Origin: Janthinobacterium sp. 1_2014MBL_MicDiv
Lineage (GTDB): Bacteria > Pseudomonadota > Gammaproteobacteria > Burkholderiales > Burkholderiaceae_D
Assembly (NCBI RefSeq): GCF_001865675.1
Contig: NZ_CP011319.1
Span: 4,278,001 to 4,342,000, forward strand
DNA length: 64,000 nt
Direction of reading: 5' to 3'
In this document: in pieces, positions 18,648 through 28,691 of the stretch
How positions within the stretch are numbered: position 1 is the first letter of the stretch
Layout of the letters: every line of letters begins with the position of its first letter
Program-made: the position numbers and the translations under genes
The notes under the pieces: generated by a model
Databases searched by the model: none
What the model saw: the letters and a program-made list of their open reading frames with translations, nothing else
Told to the model about the DNA's origin: nothing

Positions 18648-18705
18648 CGGAAGACTCCTGTGGGGTGACTGGTCAATAATTGGCGATTGTACCGGCAACG
18701 GCAGC

Positions 18706-19668
18706 TTAACCGGGATCCGCAGGCGAAACACCCATCTTCAACAGGGCGTCGATGCCGGGCACGAAATAGATGGCCGACGACAGCGCCGTGGAAAAATCGA
18801 GCAGCCGGTCCGTCCTGGCGACGCCGTCGTCGCCGACGCCATACATTTGCCGCAACATGCCCATGGTCACCGTGATGTCCTTGCAAAAACCGACAAACAT
18901 GATGCCCGCTTCCGTGGCATTGCCGTAATTGGCATTGCGGCGCACGATATCGACTTCCTCGCCGTTGCGCCGGAACTGGTTGCGCCCCACATGGCTATCC
19001 TCGGGCTGCGGCGACAATTCGTGGCTGCCGGCCTTGGTGCGGCCCCACACCTGCTCGGCCGCGTGCACGGGCAAGGCGCGCAGGCGCTCCACGTCCATCC
19101 GCCATTTCTGGAGCAGCACGGTGGAACCGCCCGCCCCCTGGTCGCCGTCGGCAATGATGGCCACGCCATTGGCGCGAAACGGATTCGGATTGGCGACGCC
19201 GTCGGCAAAGCCGTCGAACGTCACATTGTTATGGTACGGGAAACACACCTGCTCGCTGGCCAGGTCGGCGTAAGGACCGAGCAATGTCACGGCCGCGCGC
19301 ATGCTGTCATACAGGGTGGCCGCGTTCGATTGCGTGATCCACACCCACAGGTCGTGCTGGGTGGCGGGCGCGCGCATGCCGTTGATGCCGACGAGATCGT
19401 CGGCAAACGAGTGCAGATTGTCCGGCAGGCCGGCCGCGGACGCGGCGCGCCACAGCTCGGGCTTGAATCCCAGCACGATATTGGCCGTGCCGCCCGTCAA
19501 TTGGTGATGGCGGTTGAGGGTGGGGTCGCCGATGCCCGTCGTGCCCGCGTCCCACAAGGCGCCCAGGGCCTTGAACAAGGATCCCATGGCGACGCCCGCC
19601 TTCAGCGTGAACTGCAAATGCACTTCGTCGCGCGCGACGATGGACAACATGCTCTGTGGAATAGCCAT
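18706..19668 (-). CDS. Dyp-type haem peroxidase
   Basis: 320 residues from the ATG at 19668 (AGGGAAA upstream). The DyP hallmark GFADGVANPNP near 155 contains the GxxDG motif with the distal Asp. A histidine in DSHVGRNQF near 240 is the expected proximal haem ligand. Length and lack of a Tat signal suggest a cytoplasmic class B type (YfeX-like) enzyme, which oxidises dyes, porphyrinogens or Mn with peroxide. No encapsulin gene is adjacent. Confidence 0.9.
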   Translation of the reverse strand: MAIPQSMLSIVARDEVHLQFTLKAGVAMGSLFKALGALWDAGTTGIGDPTLNRHHQLTGGTANIVLGFKPELWRAASAAGLPDNLHSFADDLVGINGMRAPATQHDLWVWITQSNAATLYDSMRAAVTLLGPYADLASEQVCFPYHNNVTFDGFADGVANPNPFRANGVAIIADGDQGAGGSTVLLQKWRMDVERLRALPVHAAEQVWGRTKAGSHELSPQPEDSHVGRNQFRRNGEEVDIVRRNANYGNATEAGIMFVGFCKDITVTMGMLRQMYGVGDDGVARTDRLLDFSTALSSAIYFVPGIDALLKMGVSPADPG

Positions 19669-19860
19669 GGCCAGTGTTTCCCTTTCATTCTGTCTATCGA
19701 TCTTAAACCAGGAAGCGGCAAATGCCCGTTTCATTCCGGCAACATGCGATGCCACGCAGCCGCCTCACCCCCGCCGGCGCCGACAAAAAGCCATTCCCGC
19801 CCACGATTTGACAGATAATGCAATGACGTAGAGCAAGAATACAAACACGGATACCACTGC

Positions 19861-21282
19861 ATGAAACTGTATGAAAAGCTCGTTGGCGACATCGAACAAC
19901 TGGTGGCCAAGGGCGTGCTGCTGCCCGGCGAACGCATTCCCTCGGTGCGCCAGACCAGCCAGCAGCACAAGCTGAGCATCACCACCGTGCTGCGCGCCTA
20001 CGTCAAGCTGGAGAGCATGGGCGTGATTGAAAGCCGGCCCCAGTCCGGCTACTTCGTGCGCCAGCGCGCCAGCGACGCGGCCACGCCGGCCATGTGCATG
20101 CAGGCGTCGCATCCGAGCCCCGTGCCGGCCGAAGTGCACGTCAGCCGCCTGGTGCTGTCGACGCTGCGCTCGATCGGCCTGAACGACGCCATCCCGCTCG
20201 GTTCGCCCTACCCCGACCCGTCGCTGTTTCCCTGGGAACGCATCAACCAGTATGCGGGCAGCGTGGCGCGCCGCAACCGCGCCTGGAGCGTGACGGACGA
20301 CCTGCCGCCGGGCAACCCGCAACTGATACGCGAAATCGCCCGCCGCTACCTGGAAAACGGCCTGGCCGTCGATCCGGATGAAATCATCGTCACCGTGGGC
20401 GCCACGGAAGCGATCAACCTGTGCCTGCAAGCCGTGGCCAGGCCGGGCGACACCATCGCCGTCGAATCGCCCACCTTCTATGCCATGCTGATGGCCGTCG
20501 AACGGCTGGGCATGAAGGTGGTGGAAGTGTCCACCGACCCGTATGAAGGCATCAGCATCGAGGCGCTGGCCGACATCATGGCCCAGCAGCCGATCGCCGC
20601 CGTCATGGTGATGCCGAACTTCCAGAACCCGCTCGGCTTCCAGATGTCCGACCAGCGCAAGCTGGCCCTGTACCAGCTGCTGGAGCAGCACGACGTGCCC
20701 GCCATCGAGAACGGCGTCTACAACGAACTGTACTTCGGCGACGCCCATCCCTCGTCGCTGAAATCGTTCGACCGCAAGGGCCTGGTGCTGCACTGCGCCT
20801 CGTTTTCCAAGAGCCTGAGCGCGGCGCACCGCGTGGGCTGGGCGCTGGCCGGACGCTACCGCGGCAAGGTCGAGGAGCTGAAATTCCTCAACACGCTGAC
20901 CACCTCGTCGTTTCCGCAGCTGGCCATCGCCGAATACCTGCAAAACGATGGCTATGAACAGCACCTGCGCCGCGTGCGCAAGGCCTATGCCCAGCAGGCG
21001 CGCATCATGGCGGCCGCCGTGCAGCGCTTCTTTCCTGCCGGTACCAAGATCTCGCACCCGCAGGGCGGCTACGTGCTGTGGGTGGAATTGCCCGGTAATG
21101 TGGATTCCATGCAACTGTACCGGCGCGCGCTGGAATGCCGGATCACGGTGGGGCCGGGCCGCATGTTTTCCGTCAGTCATGCCTACAAGCATTGCATCCG
21201 CCTCAATTACAGCTATCCGTGGAGCGTGGGCGTCGAGCAAGCGATCATCCTGCTGGGCAAGCTCATCACCGAATTCCTGTAG
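19861..21282 (+). CDS. MocR-type regulator: GntR DNA-binding domain fused to class I aminotransferase
   Basis: 473 residues. Residues 1-75 are a GntR winged helix (LPGERIPSVRQTSQQHKLSI, then TTVLRAYVKLESMGVIESRP). Residues ~110-470 are an aminotransferase-like domain with the PLP lysine in CASFSKSLSAAHRVGW (Lys317). Such MocR proteins bind PLP and act as transcription factors rather than enzymes, commonly on vitamin B6, GABA or amino-acid genes. It faces the divergent DyP gene across about 190 bases, a possible target region. The specific ligand is unknown. Confidence 0.9.
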   Translation: MKLYEKLVGDIEQLVAKGVLLPGERIPSVRQTSQQHKLSITTVLRAYVKLESMGVIESRPQSGYFVRQRASDAATPAMCMQASHPSPVPAEVHVSRLVLSTLRSIGLNDAIPLGSPYPDPSLFPWERINQYAGSVARRNRAWSVTDDLPPGNPQLIREIARRYLENGLAVDPDEIIVTVGATEAINLCLQAVARPGDTIAVESPTFYAMLMAVERLGMKVVEVSTDPYEGISIEALADIMAQQPIAAVMVMPNFQNPLGFQMSDQRKLALYQLLEQHDVPAIENGVYNELYFGDAHPSSLKSFDRKGLVLHCASFSKSLSAAHRVGWALAGRYRGKVEELKFLNTLTTSSFPQLAIAEYLQNDGYEQHLRRVRKAYAQQARIMAAAVQRFFPAGTKISHPQGGYVLWVELPGNVDSMQLYRRALECRITVGPGRMFSVSHAYKHCIRLNYSYPWSVGVEQAIILLGKLITEFL

Positions 21283-21296
21283 CCGTTCCCGCGCCG

Positions 21297-22424
21297 TCAG
21301 CCGCCCACCAGCGACATGCGCACGGTGCGATACTGCTTGCGCTCGCCGAGCTGGGCCAGGGCGCCGCGCACTTCCGAATAGCGGTCGCCGCGGCGCTGCC
21401 AGTGCTGGCGCAGCACGGCTTCCAGCCCTGGTGCGGAGTCAAGCTGGGGCCGCAGGTCGACGCCATCGTGGGCGAACAGGCACAGGAACATCTTGCCGTC
21501 CGACGATACGCGCACCCTGCTGCAATCGCCGCAGAACGGCTGCGACACGCTGGAAATGAAACCCACTTCGCCGCCGCCGTCGCGGTAGTGAAAGCGGCTG
21601 GCCGTCTCGTGCGACACGGGTTTGCCATCCGCCTGCGCGAGCAGCGGGAACTCGGCTTCGATCAGCGCGCGCGCCTCGTCCGAAGTGACGACATGCGTGC
21701 GCGACCAGGCACCGATGCCGCCCACATCCATGAATTCGATCAGGCGCAGCACCACGCCCGTATGGCGGAAATGGCGCGCCAGCTGCAGGATCTGGCTGTC
21801 GTTGACGCCTTTTTGCACGACCATGTTGACCTTCACGGGGTTCAGGCCCACGGCCTGCGCTACCTCAATACCGTGCAACACTTTCTCGACGGGAAAATCG
21901 ACGCCGTTCATGCGCTGGAAAATGCCATTGTCCAGGCTATCGAGGCTGACCGTGACGCGCGCCAGGCCCGCATCCTTCAGCGCGCGCGCCTTGGCCGCCA
22001 GCAAGCTGCCATTCGTCGTCAGCGCCACCGTCACGGCGCGGCCATCCGGCGTGGCCAGGCGCGCCAGGCGTTCGATCAGCTGCTCGAGGTTCTTGCGCAG
22101 CAACGGCTCGCCGCCCGTGATACGGATCTTGTCCACGCCGAGGCGCACGAAGGCGCGCGCCATGGTCTCGATCTGTGCGAAGGACAGGCGTTCGCTTGAT
22201 GGCAGGAAGGGATAGTCGCTGGGATACAGCTCGGCCGGCATGCAATAGGTGCAGCGAAAATTGCACTGGTCGATCACGGAAATGCGCAAGTCCGTCAATG
22301 GGCGGCCCAGCATGTCGACGCACGGTTCAAACGGTGCATGGACCGGCCCTGCGGCAAACTCGTCGGCGGCCAGCGGCATGCCGGGCTGCCAGATCGCCTG
22401 TTGCGGATACAGTATGGTGTTCAT
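21297..22424 (-). CDS. moaA: GTP 3',8-cyclase MoaA (molybdopterin biosynthesis)
   Basis: 375 residues from the ATG at 22424. The radical-SAM cluster motif CNFRCTYC gives Cys54, Cys58 and Cys61. The C-terminal second 4Fe-4S cluster (FCGDCSRVRVSSDG, then FLCLF) and the terminal double glycine (SLVGG) needed for activity are present. MoaA converts GTP to 3',8-cyclo-GTP, the first step of molybdenum cofactor synthesis. It lies close to a molybdenum oxidoreductase and fdhD, so it probably serves that enzyme. An N-terminal extension of about 35 residues precedes the usual start of homology. Confidence 0.93.
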   Translation of the reverse strand: MNTILYPQQAIWQPGMPLAADEFAAGPVHAPFEPCVDMLGRPLTDLRISVIDQCNFRCTYCMPAELYPSDYPFLPSSERLSFAQIETMARAFVRLGVDKIRITGGEPLLRKNLEQLIERLARLATPDGRAVTVALTTNGSLLAAKARALKDAGLARVTVSLDSLDNGIFQRMNGVDFPVEKVLHGIEVAQAVGLNPVKVNMVVQKGVNDSQILQLARHFRHTGVVLRLIEFMDVGGIGAWSRTHVVTSDEARALIEAEFPLLAQADGKPVSHETASRFHYRDGGGEVGFISSVSQPFCGDCSRVRVSSDGKMFLCLFAHDGVDLRPQLDSAPGLEAVLRQHWQRRGDRYSEVRGALAQLGERKQYRTVRMSLVGG

Positions 22425-22534
22425 TTGCGCCCCCTGCTTATTCAATCGTCAGCGTCCAGCATAAGGCCGATGGCGATTCTTCTAGAGGTACAGTCCGGCC
22501 TCCGGCGATAGAGTACAGACGCGCGTCGTGGCCG

Positions 22535-22813
22535 CTATGGCGCGGGCGGCGCGGCAAATATGCTGGCGCACAGCTCGGCCCCCGCCGCGCTGAGCAACGC
22601 GCTGCCGCCGCCATTCTCGGCCGTGGCCACGACCGCCAGTCCCGCGCTGGACAGTGCATTGAGCTGGCGCAACAATGTGCTCATCTGTACTCCCGCCCGC
22701 TTGGCCAGCTTGGCCAGCGACCACGGCTTTTCCGGCGCGTCCTGGCGCGCTTGCCACAACAGCGCCAGCAACGCCACCAGCGCCTCGTCGATTCCCGCAT
22801 TTTCCTGTTGCAT
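22535..22813 (-). CDS. Small winged-helix regulator
   Basis: 92 residues from the ATG at 22813 (GAGGAAG immediately upstream). The sequence WSLAKLAKRAGVQMSTLLRQLNALSSAGL near 35-62 is a winged helix-turn-helix of MarR/ArsR-like type. The gene is divergent from the YdeP/FdhF-type oxidoreductase starting at 23011, so it is the likely local regulator. It has no visible ligand domain or cysteine pair. Confidence 0.7.
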   Translation of the reverse strand: MQQENAGIDEALVALLALLWQARQDAPEKPWSLAKLAKRAGVQMSTLLRQLNALSSAGLAVVATAENGGGSALLSAAGAELCASIFAAPPAP

Positions 22814-23010
22814 CTTCTTCCTCGCGCAAGACCGGGCGCGCACGCTGCACTGCCCTCGCCTGCATCATAAATCAGGGACAGTGCCGGCGCGACGCAAATC
22901 GCCCGCGCCCCATCTGTACTCTGTTTTTTTGCCCGGAACTGTGCGCCTACGGGGCAGCGCGCCGCCCCTACCATGTGACTGTCCCATCGCATATCACCAG
23001 GAGAGTCATC

Positions 23011-25323
23011 ATGAGCAAGCCAAAGTCCGACGCGCGCATCGCGCCCTATACCCATGCCGCGGCCGGCTGGGGTGCCCTCAAGTACGTGGCCATCAACCTG
23101 TTCAAGGAAAAAGTCAGCGCGGGCAACTACCGCTCGCTGTTCGAGCAAAACCAGCCCGATGGTTTCGACTGTCCCGGCTGCGCCTGGCCCGACCGCGAAC
23201 ACGCGTCGACGTTCGAATTCTGCGAAAACGGCGTCAAGGCCGTGGCCGCCGAATCGACGAGCAAGCGCGTGCGCCCGGAGTTCTTCCAGGAGCACACCGT
23301 CACGCAGCTGATGGAACAGTCGGACTATGCGCTGGAACAACATGGCCGCCTGACGGACCCCATGGTGTACGACGCCGCCAGCGACAAATACCAGGCCATT
23401 GCCTGGGACGATGCCTTTGCCCTGGTGGCGCACCACCTGCACGCGCTGGACGACCCCAACCAGGCTGCCTTCTACACATCGGGCCGCGCCAGCAACGAGG
23501 CGGCCTTTTTGTATCAGCTGTTCGTGCGCGCCTACGGCACGAATAACTTCCCCGATTGCTCCAACCTGTGCCACGAAGCGACGAGCCGCGGCTTGCCGGA
23601 AACGGTGGGCATCGGCAAGGGCACGGTGCTGCTCGACGATTTCGAGCATGCGGACACCCTGCTGCTGTTCGGCCAGAACCCGGCCACCAACCACCCGCGC
23701 ATGCTGGGCGAGCTGCGCGAAGCGTCGCGCCGCGGCGCCGTCATCGTCTCGATCAATCCGCTGCACGAGCGGGGCCTGGAGCGCTTCACGAGCCCGCAGC
23801 ATCCGCTGGAAATGCTGACGGGCGGCAGCACGAACATTTGCTCGCTGTTCATCTGCCCCACCCTGGGCGGCGACTTCGCGCTGATCAAGGCCATGGCCAA
23901 GCGCGTGATCGAGCTCGATGACGCCGCCGTCGCCCACGGCCAGGAGCGCGTGCTCGACTGCGCTTTCATCGCCGAGCACACGAGCGGCTTCGACGCCTTT
24001 GCCGCCGACCTGCGCGCCGAAAGCTGGGACTTGCTGCTGGCCGAATCGGGCGTGGCGCGCGACAAGATCGAGGAATTGACGCAGATCTATGTGAAGGGCA
24101 AGGCCGTCATCGCCACCTGGGGCATGGGCGTGACGCAGCACAAGAATTCGCTGGCCACCGTGCAAATCCTGTCGAACTTGATGATGATGCGCGGCAATAT
24201 CGGCAAGCGCGGCGCGGGACTGTGCCCCGTGCGCGGCCATTCGAACGTGCAGGGCAACCGCACCATGGGCATCGAGGAACAGCCGACCAAGGAATTCCTC
24301 GACCGCCTGGGCCTCGTCTTCAACTTCGAGCCGCCGCGCCACCACGGCTACGACGCTGTCGGCACCATCGAGGCCATGCTGGAGAAAAAGGTGAAAGTGT
24401 TCGTCGCCCTGGGCGGCAATTTCTCGATGGCCACACCGGACACGCCGCGCACCTGGGATGCGCTGCGCTCGTGCGACCTGACCGTGCACATCGCCACCAA
24501 GCTCAACCGCAGCCACCTCGTGCACGGCAAGGATGCGCTGATCCTGCCCACCCTGGGCCGCACGGAAATCGACGTGCAGGCGGGCGTGGCGCAGGGCGTG
24601 ACGGTGGAAGATTCGATGAGCATGGTGCACATCTCGTTCGGCATGAACCAGCCCGCCTCGCCCAATTTGCGCTCGGAAATCGCCATCGTGGCCGGCATGG
24701 CGCAAGCGACCCTGGGCAGCGCGAAGATCGACTGGCTGCGCTACTCGGGCAACTATGCGCTGCTGCGCGATTCCATCGAACAGGTCTTCGACGACTTTTT
24801 CGACTACAACTTGCGCGTGGCCAAGCCCGGTGGCTTCCACCTGGAAATCGCCTCGCGCGAACGCGTGTGGAAGACGGCCAGCGGCAAGGCGCAATTCCTC
24901 GTCAACGCCGTGGAACAGGACACGCCGATCCACCGTGCGCGCCAGCAATATGGCGAGCGCCTGATGGTGCTGATGACCACGCGCTCGCACGACCAGTACA
25001 ACACGACGATCTACGCCATGGACGACCGCTACCGCGGCGTGTTCGGCCAGCGCCGCGTGGTCTTCATCAACAAGGACGACCTGGCCATGCTGGGCTTTGC
25101 GGCCGGCGACTGGGTCGACCTGATCGGCGTGTGGCATGACGGCATAGCACGCCGGGCCGACCGTTTCCTGCTGGTCGAGTACGACATCCCGCGCGGCTGC
25201 ATCGGCGCCTACTACCCGGAAACCAATCCGCTGGTGCCGCTCGACAGCGTGGGCCACGGCTCGCGCACGCCGACCTTCAAATCCATCCCCGTGCTGCTGG
25301 CGCCTTCGGCCGCCATCAGCTGA
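23011..25323 (+). CDS. FdhF/YdeP family molybdopterin oxidoreductase
   Basis: 770 residues from the ATG at 23011, with AGGAGAG upstream; the open frame to the left is not coding. Length and sequence match the YdeP (acid-resistance) branch of formate-dehydrogenase-like proteins: a short CPGCAWPDRE near 50 replaces a full ferredoxin cluster motif, and molybdopterin-binding segments such as TSGRASNEAAFLYQLF, NLCHEATSRGLPETVG and the C-terminal dinucleotide domain follow. No selenocysteine codon is present. The physiological substrate of YdeP proteins is not settled; formate is the family default. moaA and fdhD nearby support cofactor loading. Confidence 0.88.
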   Translation: MSKPKSDARIAPYTHAAAGWGALKYVAINLFKEKVSAGNYRSLFEQNQPDGFDCPGCAWPDREHASTFEFCENGVKAVAAESTSKRVRPEFFQEHTVTQLMEQSDYALEQHGRLTDPMVYDAASDKYQAIAWDDAFALVAHHLHALDDPNQAAFYTSGRASNEAAFLYQLFVRAYGTNNFPDCSNLCHEATSRGLPETVGIGKGTVLLDDFEHADTLLLFGQNPATNHPRMLGELREASRRGAVIVSINPLHERGLERFTSPQHPLEMLTGGSTNICSLFICPTLGGDFALIKAMAKRVIELDDAAVAHGQERVLDCAFIAEHTSGFDAFAADLRAESWDLLLAESGVARDKIEELTQIYVKGKAVIATWGMGVTQHKNSLATVQILSNLMMMRGNIGKRGAGLCPVRGHSNVQGNRTMGIEEQPTKEFLDRLGLVFNFEPPRHHGYDAVGTIEAMLEKKVKVFVALGGNFSMATPDTPRTWDALRSCDLTVHIATKLNRSHLVHGKDALILPTLGRTEIDVQAGVAQGVTVEDSMSMVHISFGMNQPASPNLRSEIAIVAGMAQATLGSAKIDWLRYSGNYALLRDSIEQVFDDFFDYNLRVAKPGGFHLEIASRERVWKTASGKAQFLVNAVEQDTPIHRARQQYGERLMVLMTTRSHDQYNTTIYAMDDRYRGVFGQRRVVFINKDDLAMLGFAAGDWVDLIGVWHDGIARRADRFLLVEYDIPRGCIGAYYPETNPLVPLDSVGHGSRTPTFKSIPVLLAPSAAIS

Positions 25324-25336
25324 ACAGGAGATCGCC

Positions 25337-26734
25337 ATGTTCGGTTTCGATACGCTGGACCTGTCGCGCGCGCAATTCGCGATGACGGCCATCTTCCACA
25401 TCCTGTGGCCCATATTGACGATCAGCCTGTCGCTGTTCCTGTTCGTCGTCGAGGCGCTGTGGCTGCGCACCAGCGACCCTGTGTACTACCGCCACGCGCG
25501 CTTCTGGGGCAAGCTGCTGGTGCTGAACTTTGCCGTCGGCGTCGTCAGCGGCATCCCCCTGGAATTCCAGTTCGGCACCAACTGGGCGCCGTTTTCGCAC
25601 CACTCGGGCCAGTTCATCGGCAACATCCTCGGCTTCGAGGGTGCCATGGCCTTCATGCTGGAAGCGGGCTTCATCGGCATCATGATGTTCGGCTGGGGCC
25701 GCGTACCGAAGGGTGTGCACCTGTTTGCCACCGGCATGGTGGCGCTCGGTTCCAGCATTTCCTCGTTCTGGATCATGGTCGCCAATTCCTGGATGCAGAC
25801 GCCGGCCGGCGTGCGCGTGGTTGACGGCAAGATCATCGTCACCGATTACGTGGCCGCCATCTTCAACCCGGACATGGCCTGGGCCGTGGGCCACATGTGG
25901 GTGGCCGCCGTGGAAACGGGCTTGTTCGTCATCGCCGGCATTTCCGCCTGATATATGTTCAAGCGCCGCGAACCGGCCTTCTTCGCCCGCTCGTTCAAGC
26001 TGGCCCTGATGTTGCTGCTCGTCATCGCGCCGCTGCAGGTGTGGCTGGGCGACTCCAGCGGCGTCGACGTCTTCCAGACCCAGCCTGCCAAGGGCGCGGC
26101 CATCGAAGGCCACTGGCACACGAACCGCGATGGCGAGGGCGCGGCCTGGTCGCTGCTGGCCTGGCCCAACCAGGTGGAGCAAAAGAACGACTGGTCGCTG
26201 GAAGTGCCCGGCATGCTCAGCGTGATCGCCACGCATAGCGCCACGGGCAAGATCACGGGCCTGGCCGACATCGCCCGCGCAGACCAGCCGCCCATGCTGC
26301 CGCTGCTGTACTACGCGTTCCGCGCCATGGCCGGCATCGGCATGTGGTTCGTGCTGCTGGCGTTCTGGACGGTAGTGGTGTTGCGCAAGGCGGGCGGACG
26401 GGTGGAAGCATTTTTGCGCAACCGCAAGCTGCTGCTGGCCTGGGTACTGACCATCCCGCTGCCCTACATCGCCGTCGAATGCGGCTGGATCGTGCGCGAA
26501 GTGGGACGCCAGCCGTGGGTCGTCTACGGCCTGCTGCGCACGCGCGACGCCGTCTCGGACGTGGCGGCCCCCGCCGTGGCCGGCAGCATGCTGATGTTCT
26601 GCGTGTTTTACCTGGTGCTGTTCGTCACCTTCTTTGTGTTCGCCAAGAAATGGCTGCGCAAGGGCCCCGACGTGACGCCGCCGCCGCCGGAGGCCGCCCA
26701 TGCCGTCGGCGCCCTGCTGAAGACCACGCACTGA
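25337..26734 (+). pseudogene. cydA: Cytochrome bd oxidase subunit I (CydA, CioA-like) interrupted by in-frame TGA
   Basis: Two pieces in one frame, 25337-25951 and 25955-26734, are separated by TGA (25949-25951) plus one codon. Together they make a normal-length subunit I of about 465 residues. Visible are the haem b595 His21 (AIFHILWP), the acidic residues in GFEGAMAFMLEAGF, the axial His in VGHMWVAAVETG, and GRQPWVVYG in the second part. The short Q-loop resembles cyanide-insensitive CioA. The stop falls within GISA-stop-YMF, where relatives read GISAWY, so a single TGG to TGA change explains it. An ATG two codons later could allow re-initiation. If real, the oxidase is broken or split; a sequencing error is possible. 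Confidence 0.85.
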
Positions 26735-26764
26735 GATGCGCCCCCATCAACCAAGGAGTGTGTA

Positions 26765-27745
26765 ATGGATATGAATTCTCAAGCCATGCTGGGCAACGCC
26801 TGGTTCGGCCTCATCGGCCTGATGCTGGTGTTTTACGTCGTCACGGACGGCTTCGACCTGGGCGTGGGCATCCTCAGCCTGTTCACGCGCCGCGAGCAGG
26901 AACGCAACCTGATCTTCCAGTCGATCGAACACGTGTGGGACGCCAACGAAACCTGGCTGGTGGTGGTGGGCGGCGCCCTGTTCGGCGCCTTTCCCGGCGC
27001 CTACGCCACCTTGCTCGAGGCACTGTACATCCCCATCATGCTGCTGGTCGCCAGCCTGATCCTGCGCGGCGCCTCAATCGAATTTCGCCATGCGGCCGGC
27101 AACAAGCGGCTGTGGGACCTCGCCTTTGGCGTGGGCAGCCTGCTGGCGGCCGTGGCGCAGGGCGTGGTGCTGGGCGAGGTCATCACGGGCTTGCAGCCGG
27201 GCTGGCTGAGCGGCGTCTTCACGGCGTGCACGGCGGCGGGCGTGGTGGCCGGCTATTGCCTGCTGGGCAGCACGTATCTGATCAAGAAGACGGGCGGCCA
27301 GCTGGAAGCGGCGGCGCGCCGCTACGCGACGGCCAGCGTGCTGGCCACGGTGGCGGCGGCCATCGTGCTGTCGGCCGGCACCATGGTCTTCAGCGCCATC
27401 GGCCATGAACGCTGGGCGCAGCCGGGCGTGTTCGGCGTGCTGCTGTCGCTGGCCGCCGTCGCCGCCAGCGCCTTTATTTACATCCTGTGGGCCGTGCACG
27501 TGAATGGCGTGCGCGGGCCGTTCCGCGGCGCCATCGTGCTGTTCCTGTCTTCGTTCGCGGGCCTGGCCATCAGCTTCTTCCCCGACCTGGTGCCGGGCAA
27601 GCTGACGATTGCCGCGGCCGCGTCCGATGAACCGACCCTGATCTTCATGCTGATCGGCATGGGTTCCATGTTGCCGATCATGATCGGCTACAACCTGTTC
27701 CAATACTACGTCTTCGAGGGCAAAGTCGTGCCCCGCAAGCATTGA
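26765..27745 (+). CDS. cydB: Cytochrome bd ubiquinol oxidase subunit II
   Basis: 326 residues with about eight to nine membrane helices. The N-terminal VVTDGFDLGVGIL near 25 and HVWDANETWLVVVGGALFGAFP near 58 are signature CydB/CioB segments. AAGGAG lies upstream of the ATG, 30 bases after the cydA frame. It forms the membrane complex with CydA that reduces oxygen to water using quinol. Unlike cydA, the gene is intact, which argues that the cydA lesion is recent or an artefact. Confidence 0.92.
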   Translation: MDMNSQAMLGNAWFGLIGLMLVFYVVTDGFDLGVGILSLFTRREQERNLIFQSIEHVWDANETWLVVVGGALFGAFPGAYATLLEALYIPIMLLVASLILRGASIEFRHAAGNKRLWDLAFGVGSLLAAVAQGVVLGEVITGLQPGWLSGVFTACTAAGVVAGYCLLGSTYLIKKTGGQLEAAARRYATASVLATVAAAIVLSAGTMVFSAIGHERWAQPGVFGVLLSLAAVAASAFIYILWAVHVNGVRGPFRGAIVLFLSSFAGLAISFFPDLVPGKLTIAAAASDEPTLIFMLIGMGSMLPIMIGYNLFQYYVFEGKVVPRKH

Positions 27746-27758
27746 GCGATATCACATC

Positions 27759-28679
27759 ATGATCATCCGGCCCACCACCAACTGGTTCCGCATGCTGTTC
27801 GTCTGGGATGGCTCGGTGCTGCAAACCATCATTCCGCAGTTGCTGCTGATGCTGGTGATCAGTTCGCTTGCCCTGCTGACGGACGGCCGCATCTTCGGCG
27901 TCAAGATTCCGCTCGACACGGCGCCCTTTCCCATGGTCGGCATCAGCCTGGCGATCTTCCTCGGCTTTCGCAACAACGCCAGCTATGCGCGCTTCGCCGA
28001 GGCGCGGCATATCTGGGGGCAATTGCTGATCGCCGCGCGGGCCCTCGCTTCGCAGGCGATCACGTATCTGCCACGGCAAACGAGCGGTCTCGACCACGAG
28101 TTGCTGCTGAACCGGATGATCGCCTTCGTCTACGCGCTCAAGCACCAGCTGCGCCAGACGGACCCGCAGCACGACCTGGCGCGCTACCTGCCGGCCGAGG
28201 AAGTACTGCGCCTGCAAGGCATGCAATACCAGCCCGTCGCCGTGCTGCATGCGGTGCGCGCCATGCTGCACGAGGCCGTGCAGCGCCAGCCGGGCCAACC
28301 GCAGCTGCTGTGGATGCTCGACACCCAGCTCAACGACCTGGCCGCCACCGTGGCCGGCTGCGAGCGCATCAAGAACACGCCGATACCGTATCCGTATGGC
28401 GTGCTGGTGCACCGCACCGTGTACATGTATTGTTTCTTGCTGCCGCTGGGCCTGGTGGACGCCATCGGCGTGGCCACGCCCCTCATTTCCGTCTTTGTCG
28501 CCTACACCCTGTTTGCGCTGGAAGCCATCGCGCAGCAGATCGCCGAACCGTTCGGCCTGGCGCCCAACTGCCTGGCCCTCAACGCCATGACGCGCGAAAC
28601 GGAACGCTCCTTGCGGGAACTCAACGGCGACGCCCTGCCGCCGCCGCTGCGGCCCTGCCCACGCTATCAGATCGATTAA
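27759..28679 (+). CDS. Bestrophin-like (UPF0187) membrane protein
   Basis: 306 residues. The start (IIRPTTNWFRMLFVWDGSVL) and FLGFRNNASYARFAEARHIWGQL near 68-90 are the hallmark of bacterial bestrophin homologues (YneE family), which form pentameric ion channels; characterised examples pass sodium or chloride. The ATG is 13 bases after the cydB stop and fdhD follows 12 bases downstream, so it is translated within the cyd-fdhD transcript. Its link to the redox genes is positional only. Confidence 0.87.
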   Translation: MIIRPTTNWFRMLFVWDGSVLQTIIPQLLLMLVISSLALLTDGRIFGVKIPLDTAPFPMVGISLAIFLGFRNNASYARFAEARHIWGQLLIAARALASQAITYLPRQTSGLDHELLLNRMIAFVYALKHQLRQTDPQHDLARYLPAEEVLRLQGMQYQPVAVLHAVRAMLHEAVQRQPGQPQLLWMLDTQLNDLAATVAGCERIKNTPIPYPYGVLVHRTVYMYCFLLPLGLVDAIGVATPLISVFVAYTLFALEAIAQQIAEPFGLAPNCLALNAMTRETERSLRELNGDALPPPLRPCPRYQID

Positions 28680-28691
28680 CGGGAGAACAGC

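Noticed and set aside
22681..25470. A 929-codon open frame on the strand opposite the YdeP/FdhF gene
   Set aside because: It mirrors the third-position GC bias of the real gene, has His/Gln/Ala/Gly-rich composition without family motifs, and spans several genes. It is a shadow.
25949..25951. The cydA TGA as a selenocysteine or recoding site
   Set aside because: No hairpin of the bacterial SECIS type follows immediately, and relatives carry Trp, not Cys or Sec, at this position.
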